Below are positions 1-9,900 of a stretch of 12,831 nucleotides of DNA, in pieces (the first letter of the stretch is position 1; every line of letters begins with the position of its first letter). Under the pieces are notes generated by a model that saw nothing but the letters and a program-made list of their open reading frames with translations, did not search any database and had not been told where the DNA came from. Where the stretch lies: assembly GCA_036401335.1 (NCBI GenBank), contig DASWVC010000193.1, positions 1 to 12,831 of the forward strand, written 5' to 3'. A program made the position numbers and the translations under genes. This DNA is from DASWVC01 sp036401335 (lineage in GTDB: Bacteria > Verrucomicrobiota > Verrucomicrobiia > Chthoniobacterales > JAFAMB01).

Positions 1-930
1 CGAAACGTCCGTCCAGTTCTTCCGGCGGAGCAAACCGTCCCGGGTGATGCCGGCGGCATGAAAGATTCCGTGCAACGCGCCGTGGCGCTGTTTCACGAGC
101 CGCACGCAGCCGGCAACGTCTTCCCGCCGGGTCACATCGCCTTGGACATTGGAAATGACCGCTCCATGCTTTTCCCAAAGCTGAGCCTGAGCTTGCGTGG
201 ACTTGGACCATGTTGACCGGCTCAACAAAACGATGCGGGCCCGGACCCGGCGCGCCAGGTACTCGGTAAAAATCCGGCCCAAAGCGCCCGTGCCGCCGGT
301 GATCAGGTAAGTGCCCCCTTCCCGCAGAGGCAACGCCGCCACTGCTTTTGGGGTGAACGGAGCAAACGCGCGCACCTGCCGCCGGCGACCGGTCCAGCTG
401 ACCTCAAGGTCACCATCACCGTGGATCAGTTCCTCCGCCACGGTATCGGGGTCATTGCCGGCCAAGGTTCGTAAGAGAAGTTTCGGGTGCTCCTGCTGGA
501 GCGTTCGCGCAAACGCGTGCACCGCAGCGTAAGCCGGATGGTTGCCGTGCGGGTAGGCAAAGAGGATCGGGAGTTGACGGTCCACCCCACGTTCGATAAG
601 GGCGCGAACCAGCAGGAAAATCGAACCAAACCCATCCTGCACCGCAGCCTCATGGGTCAGGCCGGCCCGGGCCCAGCGGTGGACGATGCAGTGCGCATTC
701 ACCTCGCTGATGAGGCGCTGGAAATCTTCCGGCCGGTTCGGCTCAATCGTGATGGACGCGTCCGACCGGTTGTACTCCCTCCCGGTACTTACCCGCACCA
801 GCTCCAACGTGGGACAGGCGGCCCGGAGCCGTGCAGCGAGGTCGTGTTCATTATCGAGCAAAAGGAGGGTTCCAGGCGGCGGCGCCGGTGCCGTGGCGGG
901 GAGCGGTTGTTCCCTCCAGACCGGTTTAAG
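1..930 (-). other. ketoreductase (KR) domain, N-terminal part; last module of the window (truncated by the window edge)
   Basis: About 310 residues: a structural subdomain from ITYLKPVWREQPLP to about position 330, then the start of the catalytic half, GTYLITGGTGALGRIFTEYL (near 255-315), with the NADPH glycine motif TGGTGALG. The loop HAAGITRDGLL keeps Asp (37-39) in the B-type position, so a B-type (D) hydroxyl is favoured. The catalytic Ser, Tyr and Lys lie beyond position 1 and cannot be judged. It pairs with the DH immediately before it. Confidence 0.92.
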
Positions 931-3900
931 GTAGGTGATGGCGGGCGTTGATGGGGCACGCACGACCAGACCGTCCAGGACCACCATTTCACGACCTTGT
1001 TCATCGGCGAGGATAACACGATAACCCGGCGTTTTGGCCTCCGTTCCGGTTGCTACGGCGTAGGCGTAAGCAGGAACGGTAAGACGAGAAAACCGGAGCC
1101 GGCCAAGCGAGAAAGGAACGGCATTTTGCGACTGCGCCGCGAGCATTGCAACCGTTTGAAGGGCGCCATCGATCAAGGTCGGCGGCAAAGCAAACCGGTC
1201 CGGGCCGAGGGCAAGGTGCGAAGGCATACGCAGGTCGCCAAGCACTTCCCGATCCCCGCAGAGGAGGCGTGAAATCACCTGAAAGGCGGCACCGTAATGG
1301 AGGCCCGTCCGCCCGAGTTCCTCATAGAACGTCAGCGGGTCAAGTTCCCGGGTGCACCGTTTCCGAATGTTTTCGAGATCGACGTCGCCTGGGGCGAACG
1401 CTTCACCCGTGCGGGCGCGGCCATTGGCATGGACCACGCGGGCCGGGTTTTCCGTCAGGATTTCGAATGAAATTTCACCGTTTTCGATGGTGAGAACGAC
1501 GTGCACCGTCCGCGGATCATCAACGGGCAGCGGCCGCAGCCAGAATACATCCCGTAGTTCCACCTCGGTTTGTCCCGTCGCCTCACGAATGGCCGCCACC
1601 GCAAGTTCCAGCATGGCGGCACCTGCAAGCAATCGTTCGTGGCCGACCCGATGGTCATCGATCAACGCCGTTCCCGGCCGCACCTCGGTGGTGAAGCGGA
1701 GGCCTGCGGTCGTCGACGTGTTGCGGTGCTGCAGCAGCCGGCTTTCATCCAATGCGCCGGCAGCCTTTCCCGTTTGCGCCGGCACCCAGCAACGTTCCCT
1801 CGCGAACGGGTAGGTCGGCAACGGGACTCGTTGCGGCATCTCAGCACCGTAACCTTGGCGCCAGTCAACTTCCGTTCCTTCGACCCACGCCCGGGCCAGG
1901 TTTTCGACGGAACCGGCAGGCAAAGCCAAACGCGTTTGATCCGATTTTTTTCCGTCTACGGCCGTCCGGTAAATGCCTGGCATCGAATCATCACCGGCCA
2001 GGAACGCAGCAAGTTTGGAAGACAGCTCCGGCAGGCTCGAGGCCAGGAAGGCCACGCGCTCGTCCATGGCGTCGCGTCCCGTCTGCAGGACGTAAGCCAC
2101 CTCCCTAAGCAACAGGTTTCTCCCGGGAGTCTTCACCAGCGCCTGCCCAAGGTGGTCGGCCAACCGTCGCGCATTGTGACGGAGGGCTTCATCGGTCTTG
2201 GCCGAGAGGGGGACGGCATGGACGCCTTCATGAGCGCTCGCCCCCCGCTGCTCCGAGGGAAGGTGTTCTTCCAGGAGCACATGCGCATTGGTTCCGCTGT
2301 ACCCGAAAGAACTCACGGCCGCCCGCCGGGGGCGCAACCCGCTGGACGGCCAGGTTTTTAGCCCGGTGTTAACGAAAAACGGAGTGTGCTCAAAATCAAT
2401 CTGTTCATTGGCTTTCTCGAAGTGAATGGACGGAGGCAACTCGCGGTATTCCAGTGCGAGAAGCACTTTGATGACCCCGGCAAGGCCGGCCGTAAACGAG
2501 GTGTGGCCGATGTTCGACTTGACCGATCCGAGCGCGCAGAACTGCGTTTGTTCCGTGAACTGGCGGAATGCTGCCGTTAACCCCCGGATCTCCACCGGGT
2601 CTCCCAGAGACGTGCCGGTGCCGTGCGCCTCGATCAAATCCAGTTCTTCCGGGTTGATCCTGGCGCCGCGGTAAACCGCACTGATGAGTTCAGCTTGTGA
2701 AATGGCGCTCGGCGCGGTGATGCCGTTCGTTCTCCCATCCTGGTTGACGCCGGAACCGCGGATGACGCCGTAAATGCGATCGCCGTCTTCCACGGCTCGC
2801 GCCAGCGGTTTTACGACAACAACAGCCACACCTTCGCTAAGGGCGATTCCGTCGGCACGATGATCAAACGGCCGGCAACGACCGACCGGAGAAAACATCT
2901 GCAACCGGCTCGTCGTGATAAGCTGGTCGACGTCCAGGATCAGATTGACCCCGCCGGCGATCGCCATGTCGCAATCACCGGCCTGGATGCTTCGGCACGC
3001 TTGATGCAGGGCCACCAGCGATGAGGAACAGGCGGTGTCGATCGAAATGCTCGGGCCTTTGAGGTTCAGCAGGTACGAAATCCTCGCGGCCAGAATCGAC
3101 GGAGTCAGCCCAAGCCCGGCATAGGCGGATCGGGCGAGCGCAGGATTTTCCCGCCGCAGAACGTTGCCGTAGTCGCCGACTGCAGCACCCACAAAAACGC
3201 CGCAGCGCACATTGGACAGAGCCTTTGGAGAGTAACCGGCATGCTCAAAAGCTTTCCACGATTCTTCCAGAAAAAGGCGCTGCTGCGGGTCCATCACCTC
3301 CGCCTCTGCATGCGAGAGGTGGAAAAAAAGCGGATCAAACTTGTCGACGTCACACAGGTACCCGCCCCATTTCGAATACGTTTTCCCTTCGGCTTTCGGG
3401 TCGAGGTCAAAATAAGGTGCGATGTCCAATCGTTCCGGCGGCACCTCCGTGACGCTGTCGACGCCGCCAGCGATGTTCCGCCAGAATGCATCCAGGTCGG
3501 GCGCCCCGGGCAGGCGGCAAGCCATCCCGATGACAGCGATCGCCATCGTTTCCCCGGTCAAAGGCGTTGAACGAATTTCGCCGGCGGACGCGCCATTCTG
3601 CGGCCGGACGGGGCCGGGAGCGTTTGCCGGTGCCAGCGGCTTGATCGGGGCTGGCGAAGGCCGGGCAACACCCGCGGCGTCCGATTTGCCCTCGGTTCTT
3701 ACCTCTTTGCGCTCTGCCGCCCGCACGATTGACCCGACCGGCGACAACATCTTTTTCGCCCGTGTGGATGAGGCCTCTGCTCGGGTCACCGGGTCGGGCC
3801 GGGTTTTTCGAACCTCGCAGGTGATGTGCGTGCAGAGGGCATCAAAATTGACGTAGTCGTAAACAACGGACGCGTCCAAATGGAGGCCGAACGCACGGTT

Positions 3901-6900
3901 GACACCGTGGATAAACTCGACCCCCGAAACCGAATCCAAGCCAAGGTCGCGGAAACTAGCTTGCGGTTCGAGCGCCCCCGGTTCCAGGTGCAACGCCTCG
4001 CACAGCCTGGTCGCGAGGTACTGGCGGACATCAGGGATGTCCGCGGCACCAGGACTCTTCAGTCGGATGCGGGGAGAGGAAATTGGATGGATTGTATCAA
4101 TGCTACCAACTGTATCAATTACTGCAGAAGAGGTTGGAGAAGGGTCATCAACTGTATTAAGGGCTGCAGGGGCAACCTCAGATCCAAGACTGGTTTGGCC
4201 TGCATCGACAGAAACAACGAAATCTGAGGAAGTTGGGCTCGCACCTGCAGCATCCTCTGTCTGCATTGTTACAATTGGTACAATTGATGGCACTGATACA
4301 ATTGCATTCGGGGCTTCCCGAATGAACTGCGTCACGCGCTTTTTTACTTCCGGATTTCCGAAAGTGGCTGCGTGCATGCGCAACTCTTCTTGAATGATCT
4401 CCGGAAGCCGGGCGAGCTTGCGGCCGGCAAGGCTCTGTTTCAGGGTTCTGAGCGTGAAGGCCGGTTTCACAGCCAGCGCGCGCGCCAGGCAAAGTGCTTC
4501 CGCGTTTACCTGGCTCTGCGGTTTAAACAAAACGTTTGCCCCGCGTTCCTTCAGGTCCGCGCCACGGTAGGTCGCTGCGGTCATCATCATCTCCGTCGCG
4601 AGTGCGTCTCCCAACCGCTCGCGCAGGATGAAGGTGGCGCCCAGGCCGGGCGTAAAGCCGTACTTCGTAAAAACGGCGCTGTAGAGGGCTTCTTCGGCCA
4701 TGACAACGATGTCGGCGTAAAGCCCGAAGACGAGCCCGCCCCCCGACGCATGCCCCTGCATCGCCGCAATCACCGGAACCCGGCACTGCAGAAACCCTTT
4801 AAAGATGAATTCCAGGTCAGCAAACGTGCGAACCTGATCGGAAAGATTCATCAGCTCTTCCCGGGTCCCGCCCATCGAGAAGACCTGGTCGCAGCCGGTC
4901 ACGACCACCGCCTTAAGGTTGTCGTTCCGCTCGATTTCAGCAAAGCTCGCCATGAGGCCTTCGAGAACCGCAGCGGTAAACATGTTGCGGTTCTCGCGAT
5001 CCTGCATCCGGACGATTGCGACTTCCTGATCGACCACTTCGAGCGACACTTCGGGCCGGGCACCAAATTGACCGGTCGCAAGGCTCCAGTGCGACGTTTC
5101 GGTGCTTCGGGCGACGGGATGGCTGTGTTCAGGCGGGGCTGCCGCCGGCATTGCGTTCTCGCCCGAAAAGCTGCCGTACCAGTAACGCTTTTGGAGGAAA
5201 GGGTAGGGAGGCAGCGGAATTTTCTGAGGTGCAGGCTCGCCGTGCAATCGGCGCCAATCAATTTCCTCGCCGGAAACCCACCGCGCCGCGAGTGAGTCCA
5301 GATCCGTGGTTCGAGGGCTCGCCCCGGGTTGCCATACGGGGACGGAGGCCGGCGACGATGCATTCCGGTCTGACGCTAACCCACGGTAAACCAGCGAACC
5401 GGCGGAGCCCGCGCAGAAAACCCGAAGGCGCTCCCTCAGCTCAGGAATCGTTGCCGCCACAAACGCCAGGCGCTCGTTCATCGCCTCCCTTCCGACCTGC
5501 AGGGAGTACGCAACCCGGCCGAGGTTGGCCGGAAAGCGTGCATCTGACGTTTCCAGGTGCTTTTCCAGGTTTGCGGCCAGGGCTTGGAGCTGCGGCTCGT
5601 CGCGGGCGGAAAGCACGACCAGGTGCGGGTTTGTTTTCGTCGCCAAAGGAACGGTGCGAGGCACGTACTCTTCGACGATCAGGTGCGCATTTGATCCACC
5701 CGCTCCGAACGAGCTGAGGGCGGCCCGGCGGGGAACCACGATCCCGTCAACCGCCGGCCGCTGCCAGTCTGCGAGCGTACGCTGCAACGCAAACGGTGTT
5801 CTCGAAAAATCAATGTTCGGATTGGGCTCTTCCGAGTGCAGCGATGGCACGAGCTGTTGATGCCGCATCTGCAAAAGGATTTTGGTCAGTCCGGCGATTC
5901 CGGCTGCGGCCTCCAGGTGGCCGATGTTTGCTTTTACAGACCCGAGAGCGCACCACGGTTTTTTGAAAAAAGCCGGCGGCAACCCGCGGCGGTGCAGGCC
6001 TTCGCCGAAGGCTTTGGTCAAGCCATCGACCTCGATGGGATCACCCAGCTCCGTCCCGGTCCCATGCCCTTCCACGTAACTGATGGAACGCGGATCAATT
6101 CCGGCTTTCTCCAACGTTCGCAGGATGACTTGCGCCTGTGCCGCGGGGTCAGGAACGGTGAATCCGTTGGTCCGGCCCCCGTGGTTGATGGCGGAGGCCT
6201 TGATTACCGCGTGGATGAAGTCGCCGTCCGCTTCGGCCTCGGAAAGCGGTTTAAGCACCACTGCACCGGCGCCTTCTCCAGGCACATACCCGTCTGCACC
6301 CGCCCCGAAGCTTCGGCACCGGCCTGAAGGCGAGAGCATGCCGAGGCGGCAGGCGTTGACGAGCTTCGAGGCATCCAGGTGCAGGTTTACGCCTCCGGCC
6401 ACGGCCAGCCTGCATTCGCCGTGACGCAAACTCTCACAGGCGAGGTGGATTGCGGAGAGGGACGCCGAACATGCCGTGTCGACGGGTAAACTCGGCCCGG
6501 TAAAGTCGAAGAAGTACGACACCCGATTGGCAAGGGACCACTCGCCGGAATGATCAACCCGCGTCGGCTGCAGGCGGTTGCGCAACACGCCCATAAGCTG
6601 GTAGGAATTGTGGGTAACACCGGCAAAAACACCGACATTCTGCCGGTGTTCCGGCTGCAGCCAGTGCAAGGCCGGGCTCCGCGCGTAACCGGCAGCCTCA
6701 AGCGCATGCCACGCGATCTGCAGAAACAAGCGTTGTTGGGGGTCGATGCTTTCGGCGTCGATTGGTGAAATGCTGAAAAAGGCGGCGTCGAACTCATCGA
6801 CGCCATCCATGAATCCACCCCACTTGCAGTAAAGCTTGCCTTCCGCCGCTTTCGAGCGATCGGGATCAAACAAATCCGTTTGTTGCCAGCGAGCGGGCGG

Positions 6901-9900
6901 CAATTCGCGGATGCAGTCCCGGCCCGCCTTCAGGTTGGCCCAGAACTCCTGTAAGTCGGGAGCCAACGGGTACCGGCCGGCAAGTCCGATGATGGCGATC
7001 TCGCCGGGTTGGCTCGATGCGGAGCGTCCGACGATGATGGCCGGGTTGGGAAGGATCTGGGGGACAGCCGTTGCCGACACTTCCCCGCCGGCCGGCTCAG
7101 CGGAACGCTCTTCCGCCCACAAGGCGGTTAATTCCGAGGCATGCGCAGCAAGGAGGTGCCGGGCAAGATCCGTCGCATTCGAGAACTCAAACAGCAGCGA
7201 CTTGGAGGCGCCGGGCAGGTCTTTGGCCAGGCGCGCATTGAACCGGGTGACCAGAATTGAATCCAGGCCGTAGTCGTTGAGCGCCCGGTCAGGCTCAAAG
7301 CGCTCGCTGGGCACCTTGAACAATTCCGACAAAAGTTGTTCGACGTAAGCCTGGGTCTTTGCGGCCAACGCTTCTTGGCCGGCGAGGGCTTGGGTTCCAG
7401 GCACAAGCGGCGCCGGTTCGGTCGGGTCCACGACGAGGTGAGGAAGCAACCGTTTTGGATCCCCGAAGCAAACCAGCCCTGACCTCATCGGCAACCGGGC
7501 GGAACGTTCCAGCAGCTCAAGTCCTTTTTCCGCCGAAAGGGGCGGCAAACCCGTCGATTCCACCGTTTGTTCCGCCTGGGCCCGCAACGTTTCCGAGGAT
7601 TGATGGGCCACCATGCCGCCGTCACGCCACATCTGCCAGTTGATCGCCATGGTCCGGCCGCTGCGCAACCCTTGCAGCCGGAGCTCTTCACGCCGGCTTG
7701 CGAATTCATCGAGGAAGCGGTTAGCGGCGGCGTAATCCGATTGTCCCACCTCCGGGAGCACGGAAGCCACCGAGGAAAACAGGAGGAAACAATCCAAAGG
7801 ATCGGTGGCCAGGGCCGCATCGAGGTTCAGGGTCCCGTCCACTTTGGCCGTGAGCACCGTCCGCACGTCTTCCGCCCGCTGGTTGAGCAGAAAGTTATTC
7901 CGCATAACTCCGGCGGCATGAAGCACACCGTGAATGACACCAAACTGCTTTTTCGCTTCGCGAACGGCCCGATTGACATCGTCCGGCCGTCCAACGTCTC
8001 CCCGCACCTGCAGCACGGGCGTGCCTTGCGTTTCAATGGCTGCCAACGTCCCGGTCTGAATTTCATTTAATTCCGATCGGTTCAACCAGACCAGGCGTGC
8101 CCGATAGGTCCGAGCGAGGTAATCGGAAATCACTCGGCCAAGGCCGCCGGCTCCGCCGGATATCAGGTACACGCCTTCAGGCCGGAACCAGCCTTCGCCA
8201 GCCGGCGCCAAATGCAGTTCCGCAAAAGACCTGACCTCACGACGACCATCCACGTAACGGACTTCCCGGGCGTGATCGGACGCGCAGGCCTCTTCCACAA
8301 GCACCTTTTCCAGGTCAGGGCTGATGACCGTACGCACCCGGATTTTCGGGTTTTCCCCGGCGGCAGTCGCCAGGAGCGCATTGATCGCTGTTTCTTCCGG
8401 TGCCGCGCCCGGTGCAAGCCCGTACACAAAGTGAATACCCGATTTCGGACGGGTACGGATTAAAGCCCGGAGAAAACAGGCAACGGCTTCCATCCCTTGC
8501 GTGGGCCGGCTACCCAGGTCTGCGACGGTGCGCCAAGTGTACAGGATCGTGTCCGGATGCAGTTTCTCCAAAACGGCCCGGTAATCGCCTTCACAATCCG
8601 GGCGCACGGCAACGACGTCGGGACCATCCTGGAACGCGGTCCCGCGCACCACACGCACGACGTTGGCCGATGGGATGCGCCCGGCCACGGTCCGGGTCAT
8701 CAGCCCGCTTTCGTCAAAGACCAGGACGTTCGCGGGTTGGGCATGCGCGCCGCGTTGGGGAAGCGGAACGGGATGCCAGGCCGGCGTAAAGTACAAATCT
8801 TTGTCGCTCGCGATTTCGGGAGACAGCGGGGGCATTGCTCCAACCGGGTCGGCCAGGGGAGGGCCGGGCTCGACCGGATGAGACGTCGGGCACCGCGACG
8901 GTTTGGGCTCGGCCCAGAACCGTTCCAGGGTGAACGGTCCGGTTGGTAAACTGATGCGACGCTGTGACTCGCCCCGGTGGAGGTTTTGCCAATCGATCTC
9001 GGCGCCTTGCACGTAAAGCTCACCCAGGCGCAGCAAGTGTTCGCGGTAGCGTTCGGCGTGGCCCGGCGTGACTGCGGCGAGCTGGTTGAGAATGTCGCGT
9101 ACGGCATGGCGATGGCCCGCCGGAGGTGTGCCGTTTACGACGGCAACGAAAGCGTTTGGAGCCAACCGGCCCGACGCCAGGCTGCGCAAAGTTTCCCGAA
9201 GCTCGTCTGCCGATCCCACGATCAGCGCACACCGCTTCGCAAAATGGCTGCGGCCGGCATTTAACGAAAAACTGATCTCTTCCAGCGCTGCACTCCTGGC
9301 GCCTTCGAGAAGCCACGCCTCAAGGTCCTGCAGGCGCCGCCAGAGCATCGCCTCCGTGTGGGCTGCCACCGCCAGCAGGTATGCGGGCTTCGATCCCGAG
9401 ACCCGCTGCGGCAGGGGCGGAGCCTCCTCGATGACCAGGTGGGCGTTCGTCCCGCTGAAACCAAACGAACTCACCGCCGCTCGACGCGGGCGTTCTCCAT
9501 TCGACACCCAGGATCGAAGGTGGTGATTGATTGTGAACGGGCTGCCCGTCAGACGGAGCTCAGGGTTGACGCTCTCGGCGTGCAGAGTGGGCGGGAGTTG
9601 CCCGTGTTGCAAGGCCAGCAGCACTTTGGTCATGCCCACCGCTGCCGACGCCATGGCGGTGTGGCCGATGTTGGACTTAACTGAGCCGAGGGCACAGAAT
9701 TCTGTCCGGGCCGTGAACCTGCGGAATGCATCCGTGAGTGCTCCAACCTCAATCGGATCACCCAGCCTGGTGCCGGTGCCGTGGCATTCGACGTAGCCGA
9801 TCGATTCCGGATTGATGTCGAACCGCCCGTAAACCTCGCTTGTCAAAGCGGTTTGGGCCGGGCCGCTCGGAGCGGTGATCCCGTTGGTCCTGCCATCTTG

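Larger units (their letters stand above)
4039..4320 (-). other. ECH-ACP linker, low-GC and low-complexity
   Basis: About 94 residues rich in Ser, Thr, Val, Ile, Pro, Asp and Ala, with no domain recognised. The portion 4081-4320 has 113 G/C in 240 bases by hand count (47 percent), and 4081-4140 only 23 in 60, while flanking sequence is near 60 percent. Its codons favour A/T endings (ACA, ATT, GTA, AAT, TCT) unlike the rest of the gene. The block SPTSS occurs twice (ASPTSSDFVVSV and PSPTSSAVIDTV). The frame stays open throughout, so it is translated as a flexible tether. Confidence 0.85.

Noticed and set aside
1570..2361. Plus-strand ORF (263 codons) opposite DH, linker and KS end
   Set aside because: Same reason: antisense to well-recognised KS and DH sequence with no domain of its own.
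3541..3546. Possible separate gene starting at the Met of MAIAVIGMACRLP
   Set aside because: There is no stop or gap upstream. The same frame runs from the ACP through a linker into this KS, so it is an internal Met.
4081..4320. Mobile element or frameshift in the low-GC tract
   Set aside because: The frame is open throughout, and there are no terminal inverted repeats, target duplications or transposase motifs. An in-frame low-complexity linker explains it better.
4372..5295. Long plus-strand ORF (307 codons) opposite the ECH region
   Set aside because: It is antisense to a continuous PKS frame with recognisable ECH motifs. Its translation shows no family features and is explained by GC-rich antisense codons.
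2461..9720. Gene conversion between KS copies
   Set aside because: The KS copies show similar DNA at conserved motifs (for example gtggccgatgtt) but diverge between them. I saw no long identical stretch that would point to recent conversion.
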